A stretch of 64,000 nt of DNA from Sipunculus nudus (GCA_026874595.1 CM049320.1:17682988-17746987), one strand, 5' to 3'. Shown: positions 37,986 to 50,139, counted from the first letter of the stretch. The notes: a model not told the origin generated them from the letters alone. Made by a program: numbers and translations.

Positions 37986-38630
37986 AATGAATTATTTTAA
38001 CTGTACATATACATTAAACATTTAAATAGCTTATCAGGATTCTGAGAACATATTTACTTCATCAGCATTTCTCACCTGACAGTTTTAACAATTACACTGT
38101 ATATACAAAATCTCACACCTTATGATGTCAGTGATGAAGATTATGCTGTAAATCTGAGACATCATGGGTCACTCATATTATGAATAAATATTTTAACTGT
38201 ATAGCTAATTATCTACATTTAACAGCAAATCAGGTTTTTGAGAACTTACTGTTAATCAGCATTCCTTGCCCATTTTAAATGATTAAACTATATACATTAA
38301 GATATCTCCCACTATAATTTTACTCTTTATATACAAAGAAATCTAGGCCCAAATGTTGTCAATGATGACAGAGTGCCAAATCAAAAGGAAAGGCTTAAAA
38401 TCTGAGACATTTTGGGTTACCCTATAATCATAAATTATTTAACTAGTACATATATATTAATCATCTTAATAGCCTATCAGAACTCTACTTGAAACCATAA
38501 TTTCTGCAGCAGTATTTACTTCTCACTTATTTGTAACTGTTACATAATAAATACAAAAAATTCTAACACCAATTGATGTCAGTGATGAAGATAATGCTTT
38601 AAATCTGAGACATCATTGGTCACTCACACA
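37986..38630 (+). repeat. Diverged satellite units
   Basis: Three to four old units of the 33-37 kb satellite. The marker GTCAGTGATGAAGAT..CTGAGACATCATGGG recurs near 38130 and 38580, with an intermediate decayed copy near 38360. Confidence 0.7.
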
Positions 38631-39005
38631 GTATAAATTTTTTTTTAACACAGTACATGTACATGAAATAAAATTTATATGATTGCCAGTATCCAGCTCT
38701 GCTTATCACACTGGAATTATTACACTCGCAAGATATGTTTGAATTTTCGTTCCCCCCCAAACCACTTTATATTGGCAGTAAAAAAAGGGAGTGTTATACA
38801 TATACACATGAAAAAATGTTTCTTTTCTCAGTTCTCAGTTGAGTTTTCATTTGTTGTATCTTTGAAGTTGAACTATTGCTGGATAAATATAATAAAAGAT
38901 ATGGAGAGCCTTCTTATGGTCTTTGTAAACCTAAAACAATGATGCAAGTATTTTTTATTATAAGTAGTTCTGTAGATTTTTCTTCATGGTGGAAATTGCT
39001 TGCAA
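38631..39005. other. Unassigned spacer
   Basis: AT-rich sequence with no recognisable element. The overlapping frames at 38679-38942 and 38876-39079 have no domain signature. Confidence 0.4.
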
Positions 39006-39540
39006 TTTTTATACGCCTGTCATATGATTGGAGTATAATGGTATACCCACCATCTGTCCATCCGTCCGTTAACTTTTAGTGTCGCTGTGATATCTTATCA
39101 GGGCTTGAGTCAATTTCCACAAAACCCCCCGCAAGTATAAACCAACATATTATCTCACCTAAATTTGATTATTGACAACGTCTAGGCATATTCAATAAGG
39201 TCACAGGTCACGTACTCGTCTACTTTGTGGTTTTGCCAGGAAAACTTGCAAAGGATATGAAGGATTTTGATTAAACTCATCAGAAATGTTTATTGGTATA
39301 ATATCTGGCCTAAGTTTGAATTCCAGCAAAATCTATATATATATATTTAATGAGGTCAGAGGTCACCCCCTTTTGGAGGCATCTTGGTGACTTAACAAAA
39401 ATCCTATGGATTTTCATTAAACTCATACATATTTACCAGTAGAATTTCTCACTTGATTTATATTCTCATAAAAATTTACACTTATTTAATGAGGTCAGAG
39501 GTCACCAGATACACAACAGGCATATAATGCACGTTTGCCG
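39006..39540 (+). mobile_element. ATACGCCTGTC-start element
   Basis: Same 5' module as at 21481: ATACGCCTGTCATATGATTGG, ATGGTATACCCACC, then CCATCCGTCCGTTAACTTT. The interior AATGAGGTCAGAGGTCACC block occurs twice. The 3' end is not visible. Confidence 0.55.
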
Positions 39541-39775
39541 TCCTCTGTATTAATGCTAGCTTTACTGCATGTACATGTACATCTGAAAAATTCCATTCAG
39601 GTTTAGGTTTGAATGCAGTGTTTATCACCTGGTTGGTAAAAGACCCAAAACTGTTATCTTTAACAAGCTGCAACATTCTCAACTTCTGGGCCGAGTGAGA
39701 TAGTATAAAAAAAGTACAGCATTGAAAATGCCTTTCCATGCATGCGTACTTTTGTCCATTAGGACTAGCTCTGGA

Positions 39776-40325
39776 ACTTGCATGCAGATGGCTTTTTTCA
39801 TTGCTCAGGGACTTGCATGCAGATGGCTTTTTCCATCGCCCAGGTAAATGAGTAACAAAACTTAATTTCATGCAAACAGATGGTTTTCTCCACTGCTCAG
39901 GCACTTGCATGCAGATGGCTTTTTCCATCGCTCAGGTACTTGCATACAGATGGTTTTCTCCAATGCTCAGGCACTTGCATGCAGATGGCTTTTTCCATCA
40001 CTGAGGAACTTGCATGCAGATTTTTTTTTTCTTTGCTCAGGAACTTGCATGCAGATGGATTTTTTCCATCATTCAGGACATTCATGCAGATGGCTTTTTC
40101 CATCACTCAGGGACTTGCATGCAAATGGCTTTTTTCATTACTGAGGAACTTGCATGCAGATGGCTTTCTCCATCGCTCAAGGACTTTCATGCAGAAAGCT
40201 TTTTCCATCGCTCAGGGACTTGCATGCAGATAGCTTTTTCCACCACTGAGGAAATTGCCTGCAGATGATTTTTCTTTGCACAGGAACTTGCATGCAGATG
40301 GCTTTTTCCACCATTTAGAAACTTG
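39776..40325 (+). repeat. 35-bp minisatellite
   Basis: About 15 units of 35 bp with core ACTTGCATGCAGATGGCTTT, then TTCCATCGCTCAGG. Because 35 is not a multiple of three, the frame rotates, so the open frames on both strands are not coding. One unit is interrupted near 39843 by GGTAAATGAGTAACAAAACT, which also occurs alone at about 40669. Confidence 0.85.
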
Positions 40326-41665
40326 CATGGGTCATTGTATGTGAAAAGGTATTGGTCTCACTTGGTATTTATTTATTTTTTGTGGATTTTTTAATCTTTT
40401 ATCATAATTTCATATGCAAAGCAATATCTTAATGTTCCTAATATCCATTTCAAATTTATCGATAATGACTATCTTATGGTTTACCTTCAAGTTAATTGAT
40501 AAGGTGTAGGTGCAATTTTGGTTTATTTGTGAGTTTTTGCCCTGAATTCTGCATTAGTCACCTCCCAAGTTGTAAATCCCATCATAAAGCAAAGGACACA
40601 TTTCTCGTGTATGCGGGCAGGATATCAGGTCCTACAGAAATTTCCTAGTTACCAGTAAAAGCGCAATTGGTAAATGAGTAACAAAACTTTTATTTCATGC
40701 TGCTACGTATATCAGGGCCATTAACTTCTTTACAGAATCAGAGAACTATGATTCAGTGACATAACTCCCCGCCAGTTGTAATTACCAGTCTGTAAGTCTT
40801 AGGTTTGTCAACAAGGGAAAGTAACAAAGCATATCCACTGAGCCATGCAATCTATATTATAATATAAAGTATTTAAAAAATAAGATTGTTTTAATGACTT
40901 CTGGGTTCTTTGAGAGTACTGGTAATATATCTCGTCTCCCCTCCCAGTGTTTAGTCTTTCCTCAGTCATCATCATGTCATTTCTTGTGAATTTAATGCAA
41001 TAATTTTTGAAAGACCCAAAGTATTTTCTTGAAATTAACATTTAACGTTTCTACCAGTTCCTTGGTTGAGTTAAACAAACCAGTGATCTTGACCTTCATC
41101 ATCATAGTCAAATGGGCCTAAATTTTTTTATGAATGCCTATAACTTTTGAAGTATCGCATAATTATTTTATCATATTTAAAACACAAATTTTTTCAACTA
41201 AGTTTTTTAATGAGTTCAAAACCTGGTGACCTTGATCTGAATCTTTAAGGTCAAATCCGCTCAGATAGAAATTATTTGTTTACCCTCGCGTTAAAACCAC
41301 TGACATTAAAAATTTAAATTTGACTCTTGAAAAGTTTCTACCAAAAACTGGTGACCTTAATCTTCCAGGTGAAATCAGTCAGAATAGAAATTATTTATGA
41401 ACATTTGACTCTTGAAATAGTCAGTATTTTTACCTCAAATTTGGGGAAAGGCGGTCAATAGGGAGGGGAGACTTAAATGTTTTTGCATCCTCCATCTAGT
41501 TTGCATTAATATCCTTCTAGACAAGAGCTTACTTTTCTGGTAAGGTCAAACCACATAAACCTGCAATTCTATCTGCTGCATGTAAAGGTTGTTAATTATT
41601 CATGTGAAATGGCAAGCTTAGGTAATTTCCATTAAACAGTCTGTGTGCCAAATATTACAAAATTA
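40326..41665. other. Unassigned sequence with old element fragments
   Basis: 41070-41450 contains GTGACCTTGATC..AAGGTCAAATC and AACTTTTGAAGTAT motifs like the units at 14.4 kb, so it is a decayed copy of that group. The rest shows nothing definable. Confidence 0.45.
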
Positions 41666-41837
41666 AGTGGAACCTCTCATTACCGGCACCTGTGTACTAA
41701 GTCACCTCCTATTTAGGGCACTCACAGGGAGTGCTTTAAAAGTGGCTGCCAAATTTATAACAACCTTACTAAAGGCTATCTTTCTAGTGCAGACAAAATG
41801 TCCGTGTCAAAGTGTCAGTAATAAGAGGTTCTACCGC
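41666..41837. mobile_element. Pogo/Tigger-like MITE, about 170 bp
   Basis: The left end GTGGAACCTCTCATTACCGG and the right end (reverse complement CGGTAGAACCTCTTATTACT) form imperfect inverted repeats of over 20 bp. The GGAACCTCT..TTA pattern is typical of pogo/Tigger termini from general knowledge. There is no coding capacity. The target duplication is not clear. Confidence 0.6.
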
Positions 41838-41852
41838 AATTTTTCAACAACA

Positions 41853-42390
41853 TGAATATACATTGTCATTGTAACTGATGTACATGAATGTCCATCGTCA
41901 TTGTACCTGATGTAAATGAAAATCCATTGTCATTGTACCTGATGTACATGAATACCCATTGTCATTGTACCTGATGTACATGAATATCCATCATCATTGT
42001 ACCTGATGTACATGAATATCCATCATCATTGTGACTGATGTACATGAATACTCATTGTCATTGTACCTGATGTACATGAATATTCATTGTCATTGTACCT
42101 GATGTACATGAATATCCATAGTCATTGTACCTGATGTACATGAATATCCATTGTCATTGTACCTGATGTACATGAATATCCATTACATGTCATTGTACCT
42201 GATGTACATGAATATCCATTGTCATTTTACCTGATGTACATGAATATCCATTGTCATTGTACCTGATGTACATGAATATCGATCGTCATTGTACCTGATG
42301 TATATGAATATCCATTGTCATTGTACCTGATGTACATGAATATCCATTGTTATTGTACCTGATGTATATGAATATCCATTGGCATTGTGC
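41853..42390 (+). repeat. 32-bp minisatellite
   Basis: About 17 units of 32 bp with core TTGTACCTGATGTACATGAA and TATCCATTGTCA. Units are close to identical apart from single substitutions; one has an ACATG insertion near 42184. It starts directly after the MITE at 41666-41837. Confidence 0.9.
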
Positions 42391-42555
42391 TTGATGTGAT
42401 GTATTGAGATATGTCATAGAACTATTGAGTTGTAATGTGTTATTAAAAATTTTCAAGTTTGTGCATCATGGGAAGCATCACTAAATCATTTTTAAAAACC
42501 TTGTAAATTTTAATTGGCTTACGACTCTGATTAAACTCATCTTGTATATATAATT

Positions 42556-43424
42556 GTATCCCAGACAAAGTCAGGGGATACTATGTTTTCATGACGGTCC
42601 CACCGCCACCGCCGCCGCATATAAATCTTGTTGGTGCGATAACTCAAACAATGTTTCATTGATCTTTATCAAACTTGGTATATGTATAGATATGGGTGAG
42701 AGGACGACGCCTTTTGACCTTTACTAGGAGTGTCCTTGACCTTGAATAGGTCCAATTTAAGGGAAAATCACACAAATTCTTAAATATCTCAAGAAATCTT
42801 GCATGGATTGATCCCAAAATCAAGTTGATCAAAAATCATGGATAGGGTTGTCATGATCCAGAAACTGGTGGCACCACCTATTAATCTTTACTTGTTTTAG
42901 TGCTTTTTAATACCTACAAAATTGCCACTTGACAGTACTGTGAGCATATTATAAGTCAAAAACTAATGGACAGATTTCTTTTATATTATGCATATACATA
43001 GATATGGATTATGGAATGATTTTTATTTAATTTGGGGTCATGACCTTTCCTATGAGAGGGGCCTTGACCTTGAATAGTCCCATATATGGTGAAATTCACA
43101 CAATCTTTAATATCACAGTAAGGCATACATGAAATGATCCAAAAATCAAATTGACTGAAGATCTTGAATAGCTTTGTCTTTTGCAGAAGACAGGTGTGGC
43201 CACCTTGTGTTGTTTTCTTGCTAAAAAGATGTTAACGCAATAACTTTGTAAGAATTTGAGGTACAGTCACCAAACCCACAGGTTCGTTGCATCTTATCAA
43301 CGGCTAGGTCAAGTTCGAACATGGATGACATTGATGCATTTTTTCAAGGTCACAGCAGTGATTATGCTAAAATGATATTAGGGCAATAACTCAAAAAGAA
43401 TTGGTGGTACAGTCACCAATCCTA
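42556..43424 (+). mobile_element. GTATCCC-hairpin element, left part, split
   Basis: The 5' hairpin GTATCCC / GGGGATAC (42556-42581) is followed by a CCGCCACCGCCGCCGC tract, GATAACTCAAACAATG and GTCCTTGACCTTGAAT. From 43230 come AATAACTTTGTAAGAATTTG and AGGTACAGTCACCAA units. It stops at 43422 (GGTACAGTCACCAATCC) and continues at 55655, after the 12.2-kb insertion. Confidence 0.6.
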
Positions 43425-43436
43425 TCCCAGATAGCA

Positions 43437-44395
43437 TGCAAACAAGGGACCCATGTGGGACCAATATGTACAAACCCATGGGTCCCATATGGGCTAACCC
43501 AGTGGGCACCCGTGACTTTTTGCTCCCGGGTCCAATGTTGGCTAGGACGTGGGGCCAACATGGGTATACATGTGGGCCCATGGAGGGTACCAGGTGGGGC
43601 CTGTATATGGGGCCCACGAATGGCTACCAATAGGCTAAACAGGGGCAGACACAAGGGTCCTTGGAGGGTTTGTCACTACATGCAAACAAGGGACCCTTGA
43701 GGTACATGTCCATGGGCCCCATATGGGCTAACCCCGTGGGCACCCGTGACTTTTTGCTCCCGGGTCCAATGTTGGCTAGGACGTGGGGCCAACATGGGTA
43801 CACATGTGGGCCCATGGAGGGTATCAGACGGGGTCTGTATATGGGGCCCACGAATGGCTACCAATGGGCTAAACAGGGGCAGACACATGGGTCCTTGGAG
43901 GGTTTGTCACTACATGCAAACAAGGGACCCTTGTGGTACATGTCCATGGGCCCCATATGGGCTAACCCCGTGGGCACCCGTGACTTTTTGCTCCCGGGTC
44001 CAATGTTGGCTAGGACGTGGGGCCAACATGGGTACACATGTGGGCCCATGGAGGGTACCAGGCGGGGTCTGTATATGGGGCCCACGAATGGCTACCAATG
44101 GGCTAAACAGGGGAAAACACATGGGTCCTTGGAGGGTTTGTCACTACATGCAAACAAGGGACCCTTGTGGTACATGTCCATGGGCCCCATATGGGCTAAC
44201 CCCGTGGGCACCCGTGACTTTTTGCTCCCGGGTCCAATGTTGGCTAGGACGTTGGGCCAACATGTGTACACATGTGGGCCCATGGAGGGTAACAGGCGGG
44301 GTCTGTATATGGGGCCCAAGAATTGCTACCAATGGGCTAAACAGGAGCAGACACAAGGGTCCTTGGAGTGTTTATCACTGCATGCAAGCGGAGTT
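43437..44395 (+). repeat. 234-bp GC-rich tandem array
   Basis: About four units of 234 bp (CTACATGCAAACAAGGGACC at about 43675, 43909 and 44143). Each is rich in GGGCCCCATATGGGC, CCGTGGGCACCCGTGAC and GGCCAACATGGG. 234 is a multiple of three, so frames stay open in several frames on both strands (up to 251 codons). Because all frames look alike and the translation is a pure 78-residue repeat, I read it as non-coding. It forms the left terminal region of the 12.2-kb insertion. Confidence 0.85.
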
Positions 44396-44639
44396 GATAT
44401 AAATAAAGTTGGATAAAATCAATAAAGGATTATTTAAATTGATTTTTTAAAAATCATATATAAGTGAATGTTTACCAGCCCTAGATAATAAAATATGTGT
44501 TTTGGACAATTTTTCTTTGTTCTTGAAAGCATGAGCATGATTTATTTGTCCAGAATAATATGTACAAACTTGCCACTTTATCTTACATGAATGGTACAAC
44601 TGGTCATAAAAACTAACACAAGACATTCTCCATGGCAAG

Positions 44640-44790
44640 GATGGTGGCGTGCGGTAATCTGTTAGGGGGGAGGAAACAAGGGGACCTAGACAGGCCACTA
44701 CAACTCGCTCTCATAGCCACTTGGGATTGAACTCGGGTCACCAGGTGCCAGCAGGGAACGCTTACCGTTTTACCACTTTTCTGTTTTCAC
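44640..44790 (-). mobile_element. tRNA-derived SINE-like fragment
   Basis: On the minus strand AGTGGTAAAACGGTAAGCG (A-box-like, about 44777-44758) is followed about 35 bp later by GAGTTCAATCCC (B-box-like, about 44733-44722), a tRNA-type internal promoter. No cloverleaf acceptor stem is visible, so it is not a tRNA gene. It lies inside the 12.2-kb insertion. Confidence 0.5.
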
Positions 44791-44799
44791 TGTGTAATA

Positions 44800-45203
44800 C
44801 AGTGGTGTTCCGATTAATCGATTGATGACTGGTCTTTTTTTCCAAAATTAATTAATCGATTGCATTTTGCATAATCGGGTAATATGATTATGCATGCATA
44901 TGCAAAGAATCCTGTCAGAGATATGCGAACACAAAATAACAATGTATAGCGAACAGCATCACAACAGAACCTTGCGGCAGCCAACAATCGTCCGTCGGCA
45001 AGTTCGACTTGGCTACGGGTGAATGATTTGTTTCATTATGAATAGTGATGTACAAGTCAGACTATTTACTAGGGTCAATATTTATGGTACTAGTATACAG
45101 TAGATTACACGGTAATATAGAAAGTACATAAAATAATTCGATTAAATTATCGATCATCAGCCGTTTTTATTTTTTAATCATCGATTATGATTTAAAACCA
45201 TTA
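44800..45203 (+). mobile_element. hAT-like MITE
   Basis: Starts CAGTGGTGTTCCGATTAATC with several ATCGATT motifs. The far side has AATTATCGATCATCAGCCG and AATCATCGATTATGATTT in the opposite sense. CAGTGGTGTTCCGATTAATCG-type ends are familiar from hAT non-autonomous elements. The right end is decayed and no 8-bp target duplication was confirmed. Confidence 0.45.
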
Positions 45204-45495
45204 CCTACAACTTATATATATACACACACACACATTTGAAAAGCTCAGAGGAAATAGCCCTGCTCACTGGTGATAATTACATATTAACTATATATTTGTC
45301 ATAATAATAATGTGTACTTTTATGGACTATATCAAAGGTGGAGGTGTCTCTCATGATAAAATAATTCTAGAAGTATCCTTATTTCAGCTATGTGACAGTG
45401 ATATGTGCATAAAATAATCATGGAACCTGTCACTTATAAAACAAGGAATAATGTGATACACATTTTATTTATTAGCTGAAATAAAATGCTCCCAA

Positions 45496-45935
45496 AACAA
45501 GGCATACAGGCCTAATGCGAGCCTGTACAAAGTTTGGGGAGCATGAATGGAGGTTTATTTTTTAAATTTAATATTGTTCCTCTTATGTCCTGCATATCTA
45601 CCTTCGTCATTATGATTTCAGCAAAATGGACGTTTCAGACCTGCATTTTTCGGCCTAAGACATTATAAAACTAGGATGTATCAGTCAGGATATTTCGGAT
45701 ATGTTTTCTTTTCTTTTTCTGCCAGGGATGATTATTGGGACGGATGAACGCGCAATTTGGCAGCATGGTTTCGGACAAGAACATTTTTTAAATGTTTAGC
45801 CAAGAAATAAGAATATTTTAGATGACTAATTTTTTTGCAAAAAAAAATGGTGATGCTAGCTCCTGCCCTTTTTGAGAAAGCTATGACGCACGACAGACGA
45901 TGGCACACCATCGCATAAGCTCACAGATTTGCTAT
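45496..45935 (-). mobile_element. Compact family B element
   Basis: Read on the minus strand it starts CTGTGAGCTTATGCGATGG at about 45925 and ends GCATTAGGCCTGTATGCCTT at 45496. Its 3' 150 bp are the reverse complement of 13300-13452, including CATTCATGCTCCCCAAACTTTG. At about 440 bp it is the smallest copy in the window with both family ends. Confidence 0.65.
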
Positions 45936-46006
45936 AAATGCAAACCAAGTTTTTTTTCAAAGAGTTGAAAGATATAGTTCCACTAGTTCTAACCTGGGCA
46001 TTCTGC

Positions 46007-46048
46007 GTCTAGACGATGTGTCTAGACGTCTAGACGATGTGTCTAGAC
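46007..46048. repeat. Tandem pair of palindromic GTCTAGAC units
   Basis: A 21-bp unit GTCTAGACGATGTGTCTAGA(C) occurs twice in a row. It holds four GTCTAGAC palindromes in 42 bp, flanked by AACCTGGGC on the left and CCAGGTCAG about 10 bp to the right. Function unknown. Confidence 0.8.
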
Positions 46049-46334
46049 ACCAAACAGAGCCAGGTCAGTTGCCATGGTGATGTCTGGACCTAACCTGGTT
46101 GAACTGAGTGACCTCCTGACTTGGCATGTTGAAACTTGGCATGTCAAATCTGTTTTCAAACACTGAAAGCCTTTTCCAATTGGCTACACTGGCCAAAGCT
46201 GCATTTACCCAATCTATTCTTATAAAACTGACAGAACCCTACCATTGAATAATTCTTGTAAAGTTTAAACCAATCAGCTTAACAGTTTCATCATAAAAGT
46301 GTATAGGCTAGAAGAGTCTAAAATTACATTTTTG

Positions 46335-46851
46335 CTTGTAAAAAAGGTCAATGTTAGTGGCGCCACCAATACCTCAATTTAAGATATGACTTATGTGATA
46401 AAACATTTGCATAAAATTTGGTGATACTAGCTCCAGAAGTTACTGAGATCATTTTCATTTAGTGTGCGTTTTTGGACAGATGACTAAGTTTAACCTCCTG
46501 TTACTCGGCCAAAAATCTCCGAACTGGAACCATTCGAACAAACTTGAGAGAGATTGTTCCAGGGATAATTTCTATTAAATATTGGACAATTTGCTAGGAC
46601 AGTTTCGGAGAAGAAGATTTTTAAATCTTTTTTAGCGTTTTCCCTATTAAATCTAAGAAAATACAGTTAGAAAAAAAAATTAAACAAAATCCGATAGAGT
46701 TTTTCAGGTGACTGATTATTTGCAAAAAAAAAATGATGCTAGCTCCTGCCATTTTTGAGATAGCTATGGTTAACGTACAGACGACGCACGACACAAGACG
46801 CACTTACGCACTACGGCGCATCATCGCATAAGCTCGCAGGTTGGCTAAAAA
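46335..46851 (-). mobile_element. Family B 5' fragment
   Basis: On the minus strand it starts AACCTGCGAGCTTATGCGATG and follows positions 500-950 closely (GGCAGGAGCTAGCATCA, GGTTCCAGTTCGGAGATTTT, GGTATTGGTGGCGCCAC). It breaks off near 46335 before the 3' end. Confidence 0.65.
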
Positions 46852-46996
46852 TTGAAAATTTTATTTTCAAATGAACATAAGCTAAATCTGATAAGTATAC
46901 ATGTATATTGTACTCACTGTGTAAAACATTGATATTTTGGCCTCTTATCGTTAATAATGCAATCATGAAAAAAAATTTATGTGCTTTAGATAAGTT

Positions 46997-46998
<2 letters not shown>

Positions 46999-47037
<39 letters not shown>

Positions 47038-47056
47038 GGGAGGGGGGGGGGGGGGT
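46999..47056. repeat. GA microsatellite and poly-G tract
   Basis: Pure (GA)n at about 46999-47032, then GGGGAGGGGGGGGGGGGGG to 47056. Confidence 0.9.
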
Positions 47057-47059
47057 ATT

Positions 47060-48149
47060 AAAGAATGCTTATAGGAAAAGAGTTGATTAAACAAAGAAGA
47101 TGAACAGATGGCACTGGTCCCTTTATGTCACATACTGCTGAGGCAAGAACATAATATGTTTCAATTATATCCTTTTTTTTATTACACTGATTTTTTTTTC
47201 TCATTTAATAAATCCCTATATATTTGCTATTAAACTAATGGGCCAGTCCACAGGTGCAGGTGCTCAATGGCAAGAGAAAGGGGGTGTTACTGGTGAGAGG
47301 TGAAATTTAAGGCAACAGTACTTACGGGAGGAAATGTTTATTCATAATTGTAACAAATTTAAAAAAAGACAGACAGGTGGAAAAACAAAGCCAATCACTT
47401 TATTTTATCTTATGCTTAGGCAGGAAAATAATGAAAAAAATATTTGCATAAGATCCTCATTATTTTCATCACATCAATCTTTTTTTTTCAAGATAAAATA
47501 TTATACATTTGCAATATATCATATATATATCTGAATATATAAGTTGATTTACAATTCTTAATAGCATCTTCATTTATCCCAAATTTTGTCCAAAAACAAC
47601 ACATTATACATTCACATGTATTATTTTTTTACCACTAATAATATATATATTTTATAAATTTGCAAAACAATAAATATCTGAAAATTTAACTTGATTCAGA
47701 ATTTACAATTTTAAATTGCACCTTCATTAATCCATAATTTGGCTCATATATTATCATATTACGTATCCTGTTGGGTTTAATTTTATTTTTAATTTGTCAA
47801 AATTATTGAAAAGGGAATTAATTTATTTAGAGTATTTCATTATGTCTAGAAAACCAAGTAAGCTTTACATTTCAATGTAATTTCTGTGTCAATAAAGGAA
47901 GAATTCAAACGATAGGTTTCACATTACATTTGGTGCCGGGGGGGGGGGGGGGGGGGTTGATATGAAAATTAATGTACACTTGTTACAGCAGGGGATGTCC
48001 CAAGTGACCCATTATGAATCAGGTAAGCAGAGAGAGATGCATTGAATGCCCTCCAGTGACCAAAGTGGGCTGCATGACAATGCAATTGACACAATAAGAG
48101 CCTCTAAAAATATTTTAATAACTAGCTTAATTTTGCCATTACACACTTA
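47060..48149. other. Unassigned AT-rich sequence, G19 tract
   Basis: AT-rich, with a run of 19 G at 47938-47956. No gene is visible. Confidence 0.5.
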
Positions 48150-48960
48150 AGTCTTTTTTGCAAACCCTTCGTACGGCTGCGTGGCAGAACAACGTTAACC
48201 AAGTTGGAACGATCATGTTAGTTAACTTGATTGAGCGCGGTTTGCTTCTGGATTGGCGTACAAAACAGTGTCCGATCTAGAGCACGGGAGGTATAGGGCT
48301 ATTTCCGATCGTGTATATTTTAACGCAGCTCCCCCCCCCCCCCCCATATTTATTACGTATTATGCAAATTAAATTTATTTGATAATAGCCAGTTATTCTA
48401 CTTGAAATGATGGACCGCTTACTTTTGAAAACATTCAAAATAATATCAGCGAGGTTTGTAATATTCTCCACGAGGTGTCCGAAAATGTCCGGCTTTTATA
48501 TGGTCCTGCCGAGATCAGTTTCGGAATCATCCTCCACGGAGGGTCACAGACTATAGCGACATTCTTGACATCGCGTGGATAAATCCTCTACAGGCAATCC
48601 TAAGGCCGAAAGCGGAAAAAGCCGACCTATTTAAATCTCTTTGTTAAAATGGCTGCGAACATGTGACTATGAGGTTTTGATTTTGAAAATTCAGAATGAA
48701 GTAAGCTAATTTGGATATCCGATCGCCATATACCTATGCTTGCAGCATCGCATTTGTGAGCACTAGAATTGTTGCACATGCACGGACTATTTCCCGCTAT
48801 GAAACCACATGAATGAAACTACACTCGCATGCGCGTAGTGTACTATGAATCTCAGATTGGCTTTCTTTCTAGGGCTGCTGGGCGATCGCAGCTAATCGCA
48901 TGGAAGCCCGGTAGGTCGTCTTATGCAAATAAACTCTTTAATCAAATATACACACAATGA
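48150..48960. promoter_or_regulatory. CpG-rich segment, possible promoter
   Basis: CpG dinucleotides become frequent here (CTTCGTACGGCTGCGTGG, CATCGCGTGGAT, GGCCGAAAGCGG, GGGCGATCGCAG) in otherwise CpG-poor DNA. AAAATGGCTGCGAACATG near 48649 resembles a YY1-type start-site motif, but the frame closes after five codons. On the minus strand TTTTCAAAA|GTAAGC (about 48410) looks like a splice donor after short frames. A C15 tract lies at 48331-48345. A weak 5'-exon or promoter call only. Confidence 0.3.
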
Positions 48961-49049
48961 AAATGCTAAAAATTGCGATAGGCACCTGTGTTATTTGTGG
49001 CCAATGCCGCGTTATACCGCTATTCTAAGGGCTCCGAATCGTTTGATGC

Positions 49050-49074
49050 AAAAAAAAAAAAAAAAAAAAAAAAA
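49050..49074 (+). repeat. A25 tract
   Basis: Pure poly-A of 25 bases directly after a CpG-containing stretch. It could be the tail of a retroposed sequence, but no body was recognised. Confidence 0.85.
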
Positions 49075-50139
49075 CATTCTAAAATGATGTTCATCAGGAA
49101 ATACCTACGTTTGATATATTTGTTTATATTAGTTTGTCATTTTTCCTTGCATTTGTTTACATTTCTAAGGGGTAAACTTTTAATTAATTTGATATATATG
49201 ATTAAATTCCCGACTGGTATAGTTTCACCATATTTTACATATTGTGTTTTTTTAAATGTGTTTCTGAGGTTTTTTTTTCGATGATTGACAACAGATAGAT
49301 CCTACCTTAAAGATGTTTTATGTGATATTTTAAAGAAAAAGACTGTTTGCTTATTTTTCTTGATTTCTGACTGGGTGGCTCTGATGAACCCTGATATTGC
49401 TAACATGTGCGTTTGTTATTCGAATTGTATATTACATGGCTATTTTTATTTGCCTGAACTTTCCTTTACTTGTTGTTAGCTTTTTATTGCCACCGACCAT
49501 ATAACATACTTTAAATTAATAGTTTAATTTGCAACAAGTGTCCTATACCGGTTATTATAAACTTTTAAGTTGTTTAAGTGAGAAAAATAGATTGATTGGT
49601 TTTACAAAATTGTTTTAATGGACTGATTAGTTTTACAAAAATGTTTAAATTGATAAAAGTTTAAAAAGAAAAAATCTTGATTTTTTAAAAGTTTTTCACT
49701 GGCCCATCAAGAAAATAATGAGGATATCCTGTAGATACTGAGAATACTTTATTTGCACTACTCATTGTAAAAGGGAACATATAGTTCCTATCTATTCATG
49801 TCATCATTTGCAAAATTTATATGGAAAAATGGCGGTTTTTATATCTTTAATGTTTGAATTATATTTATTTTTTTATTTTTTCCCTTCTCCTTCCCATCAC
49901 TGTCCATTTCTTTGTTCGAGATACTTTTTATTAAATATGTAAGGCCTTATAATTAAGAAAGGGCTCACAACTTCAAGAAATTACACAATACTGACTAATT
50001 TCTGGTATGTACATGGCAAATATATAGAGAAATATCTATATCAAATATGATCAATATCAGATCAGAAATTTTGATGATCTTGAAAGTTAAGAACTGGCTT
50101 TAAATGGAAAATTTAATTTTTACCTAAATATTTAAAAGG
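49075..50139. other. Unassigned AT-rich sequence
   Basis: Frames here are AT-driven with no domain. I see no element. Confidence 0.45.

Noticed and set aside
39880-40268. Overlapping frames on both strands with LACRWLF-like repeats
   Set aside because: The 35-bp unit rotates through all frames, so the translations are artefacts.
43661-44416. 251-codon open frame with a 78-residue repeat
   Set aside because: It lies wholly in the 234-bp array. Because 234 is divisible by three, several frames on both strands stay open equally, and the start and stop are outside any gene-like context.
48988-49284. 98-codon frame with a poly-lysine stretch
   Set aside because: The lysines come from the A25 tract; the remainder is AT-rich hydrophobic translation with no family signature.
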